From an uncultured Prevotella sp. (lineage in GTDB: Bacteria; Bacteroidota; Bacteroidia; Bacteroidales; Bacteroidaceae), in assembly GCA_900315525.1 (NCBI GenBank), contig OMZO01000019.1, positions 1 to 64,000 on the forward strand: DNA of 64,000 bases, in the 5' to 3' direction. Both the position numbers and the translations under genes were made by a program. Each line of letters starts with the position of its first letter. Position 1 is the first letter of the stretch. The notes beneath the pieces are model-generated. The model was not told where the DNA came from. It saw nothing but the letters and a program-made list of their open reading frames with translations, and searched no databases. Of this stretch, positions 43,263 through 51,172 are shown piece after piece.

Positions 43263-45275
43263 ATGAACAGACGAACAGCATTTACGGCCCTCTTCCTGGC
43301 AGCATCGCTGGGTCTCAACGCCCAGAAGCCCATGAAGGCCCCCGCAGGCGGCAAGGCCATCAGTGACGAACTCATCGGTATTTTCTTCGAAGACATCAGC
43401 AGCGCCGCCGATGGTGGTCTCTATGCCGAGCTCGTACAGAACGGCTCCTTCGAGTTTAGTCCCGTCGAGCGCGACGGCTGGGGCGCAGGCACCGCGTGGC
43501 GCATGATCCGCCCAGGCCACTCCACAGGATGGCTCGAGACCCGCATGGATCAGGGCATCCATCCCAACAACCCCACCTACATGCGCCTCCACATCGAGCG
43601 CACCCGTGAGTTCTACGACTATAAGGGCTGGCGAGGCTTCGGCCTTCAGAACGACGGCTTCGAGGGCATCTCCGTGAAAGCCGATGCGAAGTACGACTTC
43701 TCCGCCTTCCTCCGCAATGTCGATGGCAGTGAGAAGCAGGTACGCGTGGCCCTCGTCGAGCCTCAGGGCTGGGGCAAGGATCCCAAGCTGCTCGCCGACG
43801 CCATCCTCACCCTCAAGGGCGAGGGCTGGCAGAAATACGAGACCGTGCTCACCCCCGACTCCACCTGTCAGAAGGCCGCCCTCCAGGTGCTCGTGCTCAA
43901 TCCGGGTACCGTCGATGTCGATATGCTCTCCCTCATGCCCGAGGACACCTATAAAGGTCACGGTCTGCGCAAGGATCTCGCCCAGGCCCTCGCCGACCTG
44001 CAGCCCAAGTTCCTGCGCTTCCCCGGCGGCTGTGTCGTCCACGGTGGCGGCGACGGTTTCTGGAACACCTACCGCTGGAAGACCACCATCGGTCCCAAGG
44101 AGCAGCGCAAGCAACTCAAGAACACCTGGGGCTACCACCAGTCGATGGGTCTCGGCTACTATGAGTACTTCCAGTTCTGCGAAGACCTCGGCATGGAGCC
44201 GCTGCCCATCCTGCCCGCCGGTGTGAGCTGCCAGGGTGCCAACGGTGGTTGGGGCATGTGGCCCACACAGGCACAAGACGCCTGCCCGATGTCCGAGATG
44301 GACGAGTGGGTCTCCGAGGCCCTCGACCTCATCGAGTGGGCCAATGGCGATCCCGCCACCTCCAAGTGGGCCAAGCTCCGCGCCGAGCAAGGCCACCCCA
44401 AGCCCTTCGGTCTGAAGTACCTCGGCATCGGCAACGAGGAGAAGATCTCCCCCGAATTCGCTGAGCGCTTTAAATATATATATGAACGCGTGCGCGAGGC
44501 CTATCCCGACATTGTCATCGTCGGCACCGCAGGTCCTGGCTCCCACCCCGACAACCCCGATTTCCAGGCAGGCTGGAAGCTCGCTGAGGAGACCGCCATG
44601 CCCATCATCGACGAGCACTACTACGAGCAGCGCGACTACTTCCTGAAGAGCCGCCAGTACGACAGCTATCCCCGTGACCGCCAGACGAAGGTCTATCTCG
44701 GTGAGTATGCCGCCAAGGACAAGAAGCTCATCGATGCCCTCGCCGAAGGTCTCTACCTCCTCCATGTCGAGCGCAACGGTGATGTCGTCACCATGACGAG
44801 CTACGCCCCCCTCTTCGCCCGTAAGAACGCCACGAACTGGAATCCCGACATGATCTACTTCGACAACGAGCGCGCCTACCTCACCTGCAGCTACTATGTG
44901 CAGCAGCTCTTCGGCCAGAGCGCAGGCCAGTACTACTACGGCGACTGCGTCAGCTTCGAGGGCGATGCCCCCGGTGTGTGCCAGCCTCAGGAGGATGTCC
45001 ACTACGGACAGTCCGTCGTGCTCAATGCCAAGACACGCCGTCTCTATGTGAAGCTCTGCAACGCCTCTGCCGACGCCAAGAAGGCCCACATCGACCTCAG
45101 CCGTTTCTCTCTGAAGAAACAAGCCACGAAGACCGTCATCGCCGGCAATGCCGAGGATGAGAACAACTACGAGTCGCAGCCCATCGCCCCCGTGAAGTCA
45201 CAGTTCAAGGCTCAGAAGAAGTTCAGCCTCGACCTCGCACCTTACTCGATGGTGATGCTCGAATACGCCCTCTGA
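43263..45275 (+). CDS. GH51 alpha-L-arabinofuranosidase, secreted
   Basis: 670 residues from ATG 43263 (signal peptide MNRRTAFTALFLAASLGLNA); a frame 45 bases longer overlaps the promoter. An N-terminal beta domain (about 30-230; possibly CBM-like) precedes the (beta/alpha)8 barrel. FLRFPGGC, the acid/base Glu392 in GIGNE and the nucleophile Glu481 in YLGEYAA are intact. It removes alpha-linked arabinofuranose from arabinan or arabinoxylan. Divergent from GH127 and convergent with the second GH51. Codon use is strongly biased to C-ending codons, suggesting high expression. Confidence 0.94.
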   Translation: MNRRTAFTALFLAASLGLNAQKPMKAPAGGKAISDELIGIFFEDISSAADGGLYAELVQNGSFEFSPVERDGWGAGTAWRMIRPGHSTGWLETRMDQGIHPNNPTYMRLHIERTREFYDYKGWRGFGLQNDGFEGISVKADAKYDFSAFLRNVDGSEKQVRVALVEPQGWGKDPKLLADAILTLKGEGWQKYETVLTPDSTCQKAALQVLVLNPGTVDVDMLSLMPEDTYKGHGLRKDLAQALADLQPKFLRFPGGCVVHGGGDGFWNTYRWKTTIGPKEQRKQLKNTWGYHQSMGLGYYEYFQFCEDLGMEPLPILPAGVSCQGANGGWGMWPTQAQDACPMSEMDEWVSEALDLIEWANGDPATSKWAKLRAEQGHPKPFGLKYLGIGNEEKISPEFAERFKYIYERVREAYPDIVIVGTAGPGSHPDNPDFQAGWKLAEETAMPIIDEHYYEQRDYFLKSRQYDSYPRDRQTKVYLGEYAAKDKKLIDALAEGLYLLHVERNGDVVTMTSYAPLFARKNATNWNPDMIYFDNERAYLTCSYYVQQLFGQSAGQYYYGDCVSFEGDAPGVCQPQEDVHYGQSVVLNAKTRRLYVKLCNASADAKKAHIDLSRFSLKKQATKTVIAGNAEDENNYESQPIAPVKSQFKAQKKFSLDLAPYSMVMLEYAL

Positions 45276-45283
45276 TATCGAAT

Positions 45284-45321
45284 AAGCCCCCTGCCAATTG
45301 GCAAGGGGCTTCTTCTTTTCC
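45284..45321. terminator. Terminator between two convergent GH51 genes
   Basis: Stem AAGCCCCCTGCCAA / TTGGCAAGGGGCTT (one mismatch) with T-rich ends on both strands, three bases from one stop, close to the other. Confidence 0.8.
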
Positions 45322-45324
45322 TTT

Positions 45325-47856
45325 TTACAGACTCACGACGCGGATCGCATACGGCGGCAGCACCACGGTGCCACCCTCGATGGTCAGCGGCCCCATCGTC
45401 ACCTTCACCGCCTGCTGTTCCGGTTCCCCCTCGAAGCCCTCAGCCGTCGTGCCCTCGGGGATGGTGATGCCCTCCAGCGTCAGCCTCAGCGCCACGGGCA
45501 GCGCGTTCACCAGCTTCAGGTAGCGGCGCCCCGTCTTCGAGTCCTTCACGAGACTCGCCCCGAGACGGTGAGCCACCTTCGCGTCACTCTTCAGCGTCGT
45601 CTTCACGTAGCGGTCACCGCCATACACCGAGAAGAGCCTTTGCGTCTCGTATGCCGGTGTCGGCCTCACCTCCGTGTTCGAGAAGTAGATCATGTCCGGG
45701 TCCCAGTTGTGGTGTCCGTCCTTCGCCAGCAGCGGTGCGTAGCTCGTCATCGCCACCACGTCGCCGTTGCGCTCGATGTCCGTCAGGTAGAGTGCCTCTG
45801 CGAGTGCCGTCTCCACGTTCGGGCGTCGTGCCTTCGTCGAGGCCGCATACTCCCCGAGATACACCTTCGGCAGCTGCCTGTCGTAGCCGTCGTAGTAGTC
45901 CCGATGGTGCATGAACCAGCCCGTCGATTCGTAGTAGTGCTCGTCCACCATATCCTGCAGCTGCGGGTGCTTGCGGGTAAAGTCCCAGCCCTCGATATAG
46001 TCTGCGCTCGGCGTGTGGAAAGGCCCCACCGTGCCACAGATCCTGATCTCCGGATACCGCTCGCGGATGGCCTTGCAGATCATCTCGTAGCGCTCCTCGA
46101 AGACCGTCGAGATGATATCCTCGTTGCCGATGCCGATATACTTCAGGCCGAAAGGCTTGGGATGTCCTGCCTCAGCCCTCATCCTCGCCCATTTCGAGGT
46201 GGCCGGGTCACCGTTGGCCCACTCGATCATCGCCAGCAGCTCCTCGATATACTGCGGCATCTCCGCCATGGGGATGCCCCCCTGCTGTCCACCGACGCCG
46301 TGGCGGTCGTTGGCACTGTTCTGGCAGGGCACGCCCGCCGCCAGCACGGGCAGCGGCTCCGCCCCGATATCCTCACAGAACTGGAAATACTCATAGAATC
46401 CCAGTCCGCGAGTCTGGTGATAGTTCCAGATGTTGAAGTCCGGCTGTCGCTGTTCCAGCGGCCCTATGGTGTGGTGCCAGTGGTAGATGTTCGCCAGTCC
46501 CTGTCCGTGACTCATGCAGCCCCCCGGGAACCTCACGAACTTCGGCTTCAGTGCCGCGATGGTCTCCGCCAGATCCTTGCGCAGTCCGTTCTTGCGGCCC
46601 ATGAAAGTCTCCTGCGGGAAGAGACTCACCATGTCGATGCCCGCCCGCTGCGCCTTCAGGCCTATCAGTGCCAGGCGCGCACGGTCACACGAGCGCTTCG
46701 CCGTGAGCGTCGCCTCGTACTTCTGCCAGCCCTCGCCCTGCGTCTTCACCTTTGCCTGGGCAATCACCGTGCCCAGCGAGTCGGTGAGCTGCACGATGAA
46801 GTCCTTCTTCAGCGGGCGCCCGTCTTCCCGTGTCCGCACGTTCTGCACGAACATCGAGAAGTCATACTTCGCCCCCTCGGCGACGGCGATGCCGTCCCAG
46901 CCCTCGTTGTAGAGCGTGTCCTCGCCGATGACGGCGTAGTGCGGATTCTGCGGGCTCAGCGGATCCACCTGCACGATGTTGATAGGCTCCGAGGCGTGCC
47001 AGGCCGTCGTGGCGCCCCACCCCCGGTGATCCCTCGATGTGTATTCGAAGTCACGGTTCTGGATCAGTTCCGCGTAGAGACCTCCGTCCGCTGCATAGCT
47101 GATATCCTCGAAGAAGACGCCGATGAGGTCCCCACTGATCGCCTTCTCCTCCGTGGTGACGCTCAGCGAGGCCGTCACCGTCTGTCGCGGCATGTCCGGG
47201 TTCTGCGCGTCGTCGTGCATGCGCTCGCTGCTCCGCTGGGCGTCCGCCCGCAGCGCCTCGAAGTGCGCCTTCACCCGCTGCAGCTCCTGCGGAGAGAGCT
47301 CAAAGAGACAGCCCTCCCGCAGCACGCCACCCACGGTCGCCGTGTCGCGCGTCCACGCCGCATCGTCTATCAGGCTCCGCTCGTCCTTGGCGAAGTGCCT
47401 GAAGTCTGCCGAAGCCTCCACCCATCGTTTCTCGCCCCCCTTCGTCAGGAAGTAGATGTCGAAGGCGCCGCTGGCGTTGGCAAACACCACCGGTTTGAGG
47501 CACTCCCGCGTCGTCATCCTCGGGTAGTCCTGCGGGCGCCATGTCACGAGGTCCCGCGAGTAAGCCGTCGCCAGCATCGGCGTGCGGTCGTTCACCTGGA
47601 ACACCAGTCGCCACGTCCCGTCGTTGGCCCTTGCCAGCGAGGGGTGGTACATGCGTTTCTCCGCGCCCCACTGTCCGTAGTCACTGCTGCAGAGCTGCCC
47701 CAGGTCCTGCCATCCCTCAGCCGTCTGCTGGGCGATGTGCAGCCCCTCGCGCTCCCCTGGGCAGTAGATCAACACCTGCGGCATCGCCGCCTGCTGGGCG
47801 GTAGCCGTCAAGGCCGTCGCCGCCATCCATGTCAGCATCCATTTTCTCATCGTCAT
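45325..47856 (-). CDS. GH43-like/GH51 fusion, predicted alpha-L-arabinofuranosidase
   Basis: 843 residues from ATG 47856 (a frame to 47883 would begin upstream of the likely transcription start). Signal peptide (ends ATALTATAQQ). Residues about 26-170 look like part of a GH43-type five-bladed propeller (MYHPSLARANDGTWRLVFQVN, LATAYSRDLVTWRPQDYPRM, YFLTKGG), too short for a full one. From about 230 a complete GH51 domain follows, with GIGNE (acid/base) and YLGEYAA (nucleophile) and FVRFPGGC. The catalytic aspartates of GH43 cannot be confirmed. Convergent with the other GH51, about 45 percent similar to it by eye. Confidence 0.85.
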   Translation of the reverse strand: MTMRKWMLTWMAATALTATAQQAAMPQVLIYCPGEREGLHIAQQTAEGWQDLGQLCSSDYGQWGAEKRMYHPSLARANDGTWRLVFQVNDRTPMLATAYSRDLVTWRPQDYPRMTTRECLKPVVFANASGAFDIYFLTKGGEKRWVEASADFRHFAKDERSLIDDAAWTRDTATVGGVLREGCLFELSPQELQRVKAHFEALRADAQRSSERMHDDAQNPDMPRQTVTASLSVTTEEKAISGDLIGVFFEDISYAADGGLYAELIQNRDFEYTSRDHRGWGATTAWHASEPINIVQVDPLSPQNPHYAVIGEDTLYNEGWDGIAVAEGAKYDFSMFVQNVRTREDGRPLKKDFIVQLTDSLGTVIAQAKVKTQGEGWQKYEATLTAKRSCDRARLALIGLKAQRAGIDMVSLFPQETFMGRKNGLRKDLAETIAALKPKFVRFPGGCMSHGQGLANIYHWHHTIGPLEQRQPDFNIWNYHQTRGLGFYEYFQFCEDIGAEPLPVLAAGVPCQNSANDRHGVGGQQGGIPMAEMPQYIEELLAMIEWANGDPATSKWARMRAEAGHPKPFGLKYIGIGNEDIISTVFEERYEMICKAIRERYPEIRICGTVGPFHTPSADYIEGWDFTRKHPQLQDMVDEHYYESTGWFMHHRDYYDGYDRQLPKVYLGEYAASTKARRPNVETALAEALYLTDIERNGDVVAMTSYAPLLAKDGHHNWDPDMIYFSNTEVRPTPAYETQRLFSVYGGDRYVKTTLKSDAKVAHRLGASLVKDSKTGRRYLKLVNALPVALRLTLEGITIPEGTTAEGFEGEPEQQAVKVTMGPLTIEGGTVVLPPYAIRVVSL

Positions 47857-47880
47857 GGTCGTTACAGTTTGATTTGTCCG

Positions 47881-47888
47881 CAAAGATA
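47881..47888 (-). promoter_or_regulatory. -7 box of the GH43-like/GH51 gene
   Basis: Minus strand TATCTTTG, 24 bases before the start chosen at 47856. No -33 match. Confidence 0.45.
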
Positions 47889-47970
47889 CGACTTTTTTTG
47901 GTAATCGGCCTTTTTTTGTGCCTTTAATTTTATTTAAAGCCGTGTAGATCCGTGCCTAAATATATGCCTT

Positions 47971-48026
47971 GCGACACGATTCAGCCCCCTCGTCGGTGCT
48001 TTGTCGCAGATCGCCGCCCCTGTCGC
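47971..48026 (+). promoter_or_regulatory. TGTCGC motif array upstream of peptide copy 1
   Basis: Inverted GCGACA at 47971-47976, then TGTCGC at 48002-48007 and 48021-48026 (start-to-start spacing 31 and 19). The same three words with the same spacings occur before peptide copy 2. Located 54 bases before the -7 box. Possibly an operator. Confidence 0.5.
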
Positions 48027-48055
48027 CACAACCTCAGCCGAAAGTCCCCCAAATA

Positions 48056-48087
48056 TTTGCGTATCCCCCAAACTCGCCGTACCTTTG
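48056..48087 (+). promoter_or_regulatory. Peptide copy 1 promoter, TTTG-N20-TACCTTTG
   Basis: TTTG (48056-48059) and TACCTTTG (48080-48087), spacing 20, 53 bases before the ATG. Confidence 0.65.
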
Positions 48088-48103
48088 CATCGTCAAAAGG
48101 ACA

Positions 48104-48143
48104 ATTAATCAACAGTATAAACATTAAAAATTATAAGATTATG
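48104..48143 (+). repeat. Conserved 5-prime untranslated block, copy 1
   Basis: These 40 bases, ending in the ATG, are identical to 49316-49355. Part of the duplication that made the peptide pair. Confidence 0.9.
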
Positions 48144-48341
48144 AAGAAATTTTTATTGATAGAGACAACGCTTCTGAGTGCATTTGTTGCAGTATTAATG
48201 GTATGTGCATCCTTGTCAACGAGTCATGACGACACCATTTCTGCAGAGATCGACGTGCAGACCAGCGCCCAGGGCGCAACCCATGCTTCGACTTCTTATC
48301 ATAGTATTTATAAATTAGGTGGAGTCTATCCCGAACCATAA
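48141..48341 (+). CDS. Secreted or membrane-anchored small peptide, copy 1
   Basis: 66 residues. N-terminal hydrophobic stretch MKKFLLIETTLLSAFVAVLMVC, a variable hydrophilic linker (about 27-39), and a C-terminal block that begins QTSAQGATHA and ends YKLGGVYPEP (residues 40-66). The paralogue at 49353 has an identical 27-residue C-terminus. The N-terminus could be a signal peptide (processed near CAS) or a membrane anchor; the lipobox (LMVC) is poor because Gly/Ala is missing before Cys. The tail is rich in Ser/Thr/Tyr/Gly and would be exported. The start ATG 48141 is supported by a promoter and a 5-prime region conserved in both copies. No homologue or function recognised; I do not know what it does. 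Confidence 0.7.
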   Translation: MKKFLLIETTLLSAFVAVLMVCASLSTSHDDTISAEIDVQTSAQGATHASTSYHSIYKLGGVYPEP

Positions 48342-48356
48342 GGATACATTCCCCTT
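48258..48356 (+). repeat. 99-bp identical block, copy 1
   Basis: Covers the peptide C-terminus (27 codons), stop and 15 bases after it, and is identical to 49473-49571. It contains the palindrome GCGCCCAGGGCGC near its start. The linker coding region just upstream differs between the copies, so identity stops sharply at the block edge. Confidence 0.95.
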
Positions 48357-48382
48357 TTTATGGAATTTGCCAAAATAAAAGA

Positions 48383-48414
48383 GAGTTGACCTGTTAAAAT
48401 TAACCAGCCAACTC
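48383..48414. terminator. Imperfect hairpin between peptide 1 and the convergent lipoprotein
   Basis: GAGTTG.../...CAACTC with an inner TTAA/TTAA pairing and three mismatches. No long T-run follows, so its role in termination is uncertain. Confidence 0.35.
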
Positions 48415-48451
48415 ACTTACTTAAATCTTATGATTAGATAAATCGAGAGAT

Positions 48452-49015
48452 TTAATTAATTGCATCCTCAAATGACAGTAAGTTACCTTTACTGTCATAT
48501 ACCCCACTATTAAGTATTGCCGTACCACTTATTGTATGTTGAACACGTGTTATCTCATGCTCTAAAAGGAGATCATTGATTTGAATAGTCATTTCCATAC
48601 TTGTAATGCGTTTGATAGTAATATCCCCTTCAAGATCTCTCCAGTCATAGGTATTAACACTAATCTCAGTTGGTCTTCTAAATTCTTGAACTGAAAGTCT
48701 GTTAATGCCAAACACTTCACCTTCTTTTAGTTCTGAAACTTTGGATGGGGATATGTGTACCGTCAATTCATGACCTTTAAGTGGGAAATTGGGGTCAGTT
48801 ACAGCATTTACACATAAGTACATTCCATTTCTTTTTGTCTGCTCTGCCGTACAATTTACAGCATAGAATGATTCCCCATCCACTTTCATCGTCATCTGTC
48901 CTTTAGACGGATTACCACCATTGATCTCATCATCATCACTACTACCACTACACGTACTAGAACTTAATGCCACCATCATGGTCAGCATCATAATAGTTGA
49001 AAAAATCTTCTTCAT
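48452..49015 (-). CDS. Lipoprotein between the two peptide genes
   Basis: 187 residues. Signal sequence MKKIFSTIMMLTMMVALSSS then TC (Cys22), an acidic linker (SGSSDDDE), and a beta-rich domain (about 38-187) starting MTMKVDGESFYAVNC, with CVNAVTDPNFPLKGHELTVHISP. It resembles the DUF6252-type lipoproteins with a 'DGxxFxA' opening, but I cannot be sure. It faces peptide 1 (convergent) and lies back to back with peptide 2. A -7 box at 49045-49052. It may be linked to the peptides, but the sequence alone gives no direct link. Confidence 0.75.
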   Translation of the reverse strand: MKKIFSTIMMLTMMVALSSSTCSGSSDDDEINGGNPSKGQMTMKVDGESFYAVNCTAEQTKRNGMYLCVNAVTDPNFPLKGHELTVHISPSKVSELKEGEVFGINRLSVQEFRRPTEISVNTYDWRDLEGDITIKRITSMEMTIQINDLLLEHEITRVQHTISGTAILNSGVYDSKGNLLSFEDAIN

Positions 49016-49044
49016 ATTTTAATCTTGTTAATAGAATTAGAATG

Positions 49045-49052
49045 CAAAGGTA
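49045..49052 (-). promoter_or_regulatory. -7 box of the lipoprotein gene
   Basis: Minus strand TACCTTTG, 29 bases before the start codon. Confidence 0.5.
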
Positions 49053-49171
49053 GACAATAATCTTGAGAAAAACGAATCTTGCATAGAAAAGTTTATGTTG
49101 GAGGTCATTTGAGTTTGATGATGTCGCTCCATCTTATTGTGGAATAGCAAGCGTAAAAACAAAATTAATTT

Positions 49172-49227
49172 GCGACACACCTCCACCCCTTCGCCGGCAC
49201 TTTGTCGCAGATCCCTGCCCCTGTCGC
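49172..49227 (+). promoter_or_regulatory. TGTCGC motif array upstream of peptide copy 2
   Basis: GCGACA at 49172-49177, TGTCGC at 49203-49208 and 49222-49227: same orientation and spacing (31, 19) as copy 1. Between the words the two regions differ, which favours constraint on the words. Confidence 0.5.
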
Positions 49228-49256
49228 CACAACCTTAGGTAAATGTCTGCTAAATA

Positions 49257-49288
49257 TTTCTCCATCTCCCAAAACCGCCGTACCTTTG
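49257..49288 (+). promoter_or_regulatory. Peptide copy 2 promoter
   Basis: TTTC (49257-49260) and TACCTTTG (49281-49288), spacing 20. The -33 word is one base off TTTG. It ends 64 bases before the ATG. Confidence 0.55.
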
Positions 49289-49315
49289 CATCGTCGATAA
49301 GACAAAACGATATTA

Positions 49316-49355
49316 ATTAATCAACAGTATAAACATTAAAAATTATAAGATTATG
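49316..49355 (+). repeat. Conserved 5-prime untranslated block, copy 2
   Basis: 40 bases identical to 48104-48143, ending in the first ATG. Confidence 0.9.
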
Positions 49356-49556
49356 ATGAAGAAGTTTTTATTGATAGAGACGACGCTTTTGAGCGCATTT
49401 ATCGCAGTTTTAATGACATGTGCATCCTTGTCAACCAACAATAGTGACGAAAACCTTGCAGTCAATGACATACAGACCAGCGCCCAGGGCGCAACCCATG
49501 CTTCGACTTCTTATCATAGTATTTATAAATTAGGTGGAGTCTATCCCGAACCATAA
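49353..49556 (+). CDS. Secreted or membrane-anchored small peptide, copy 2
   Basis: 67 residues, with an extra Met at the start compared with copy 1 (ATGATG). N-terminal FLLIETTLLSAFIAVLMTC, linker of about 15 residues (TNNSDENLAVND) that differs from copy 1, and a C-terminal 27-residue block identical in protein and DNA to copy 1. The hydrophobic segment ends in C-A-S. The gene ends 21 bases before the yifB stop on the other strand. As with copy 1 the role is unknown. The pair look like precursor proteins with a conserved mature part; a structural or lipid-modified peptide is equally possible. Confidence 0.7.
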   Translation: MMKKFLLIETTLLSAFIAVLMTCASLSTNNSDENLAVNDIQTSAQGATHASTSYHSIYKLGGVYPEP

Positions 49557-49571
49557 GGATACATTCCCCTT
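49473..49571 (+). repeat. 99-bp identical block, copy 2
   Basis: Identical to 48258-48356. It ends 6 bases before the yifB stop codon at 49578. Confidence 0.95.
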
Positions 49572-49577
49572 GTGACA

Positions 49578-51125
49578 CTATAGTCCGCGCTCCGCCCAAT
49601 CTCCACGATCCAAGTTACGATACCCAATGGCCTCAGCAATATGATGGCCTTGTATCTGCTCTACACTCTCAAGGTCAGCAATCGTACGCGCCACCTTCAA
49701 GATACGACTATAGGCACGAGCAGAAAGCGACAGTCGTTCCATAGCCATGCGTAACATTTCCAGACTCTGGGTATCAGGCTCAGCAAACTGATGAACCATT
49801 CTCTCAGTCATCTGCGCATTACAGTGAATACTCTTAATATCGCTATACCGTTTCTCTTGAATCTGTCGCGCCTTGATAACCCGCTCACGTATCGTGGCAC
49901 TAGGTTCACCGGGCTGCATCTGTGCCAATTCCTTAAAAGGCACAACAGGTACCTCGCAGTGAAGATCAATCCTATCCAACAAGGGACCACTTATCTTAGA
50001 AAGGTAACGGCTGATTTGTCCAGGCGTGCAGACACAATGGTGAGTAGGATCGCCATAATAACCACAGGGACAGGGGTTCATTGAGGCTACAAACATGAAA
50101 GAACAAGGATATTCTACGGTGTATTTAGCACGAGAGATGGTTATCTTGCGGTCCTCAAGCGGTTGGCGCAGCACCTCTAGCGTGCTTTTACTAAACTCTG
50201 GTAACTCATCGAGGAACAGTACCCCATTGTGAGCAAGACTGACTTCACCAGGCTGGGCTTTATTAGTGCCACCCGTCATAGCTACTTGTGACACTGTATG
50301 GTGAGGACTTCGGAAAGGCCGTTGGGAGATAAGTGATGTACCACTTGATAGTTTGCCTGCTACAGAATGAACCTGTGTAGTCTCAAGACTCTCAGCCAGC
50401 GTGAGAGGTGGCAAGATGCTTGGCAGACGCTTGGCCATCATCGACTTGCCACTTCCAGGAGGCCCAATCATGATGATATTATGGCCACCGGCAGCCGCTA
50501 TCTCCAATGCACGCTTCACACTCTCTTGGCCTTTCACATCGGCGAAATCGAGGTCAAAGCTATATTGGTGTTCATAAAACTCCTTACGAGTATCGACAAA
50601 TGTAGGCTCTAAATGCGTATTGCCATTAAAAAAACTGATAACATCAGAAAGATTGTCCATGCCATAGACATCGAGGTTGTTAACGACAGCAGCCTCACGT
50701 GCATTCTCTCGAGGCACAATAAGGCCTTTGAACTGTTCCTTACGAGCACGGATAGCGACGGAAAGGACACCACTGACAGGTTTAAGTTTGCCATCGAGAC
50801 CAAGTTCCCCTATCATCATGTATTCGCTTAACATCACATCGTTGACCTTACCATGGGCAGCAAGGATGCCTATGGCCAATGGCAAATCATAGCCACTACC
50901 TTCTTTGCGAATATCGGCTGGAGAAAGATTAATAGTTAGTTCTGCCGTAGGCGGCTTGAAGCCTATATTGGTTATGGCAGCACGAATACGGTCATAACTC
51001 TCCTTGACAGCCGTATCGGCTAATCCAGAAAGATGGAACATGACACCACGTGTCATATTGACTTCGATAGTAATTGTGGTAGCCTCCAGTCCCATGACTT
51101 CGGCACAGAATGTTTTAACTAACAT
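49578..51125 (-). CDS. YifB/ComM family Mg-chelatase-like ATPase
   Basis: 515 residues: N-terminal Lon-like domain ([51 protein letters not shown]), AAA+ Mg-chelatase domain with [21 protein letters not shown] (Walker A), FLDELPEF (Walker B), [12 protein letters not shown] and a zinc-like CVCTP, and a C-terminal helical domain ([25 protein letters not shown]). The family helps DNA branch migration in natural transformation. No competence genes are near except comF. Confidence 0.92.
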   Translation of the reverse strand: MLVKTFCAEVMGLEATTITIEVNMTRGVMFHLSGLADTAVKESYDRIRAAITNIGFKPPTAELTINLSPADIRKEGSGYDLPLAIGILAAHGKVNDVMLSEYMMIGELGLDGKLKPVSGVLSVAIRARKEQFKGLIVPRENAREAAVVNNLDVYGMDNLSDVISFFNGNTHLEPTFVDTRKEFYEHQYSFDLDFADVKGQESVKRALEIAAAGGHNIIMIGPPGSGKSMMAKRLPSILPPLTLAESLETTQVHSVAGKLSSGTSLISQRPFRSPHHTVSQVAMTGGTNKAQPGEVSLAHNGVLFLDELPEFSKSTLEVLRQPLEDRKITISRAKYTVEYPCSFMFVASMNPCPCGYYGDPTHHCVCTPGQISRYLSKISGPLLDRIDLHCEVPVVPFKELAQMQPGEPSATIRERVIKARQIQEKRYSDIKSIHCNAQMTERMVHQFAEPDTQSLEMLRMAMERLSLSARAYSRILKVARTIADLESVEQIQGHHIAEAIGYRNLDRGDWAERGL

Positions 51126-51172
51126 AGTATCTTAGATTTAAAATTAGTGTTTCTCTTGCGTGGCCCTCCTTT

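Noticed and set aside
43245-45122. 625-codon open frame on the minus strand over the GH51 gene
   Set aside because: Antisense shadow caused by codon bias; the plus strand has an intact catalytic GH51.
45298-47904. 868-codon open frame on the plus strand over the GH43-like/GH51 gene
   Set aside because: Antisense of a gene with strong C-ending codon bias; the protein is Arg/His/Leu-rich with no domain.
48141-48341. Peptide 1 as a classical lipoprotein
   Set aside because: The residue before Cys is Val (Thr in copy 2), which fits an SPII lipobox poorly; left as secreted or anchored.
49353-49571. Peptide genes as CRISPR-like or IS-end repeats
   Set aside because: Only two units, 1.2 kb apart, with coding potential, own promoters and no inverted ends or transposase.
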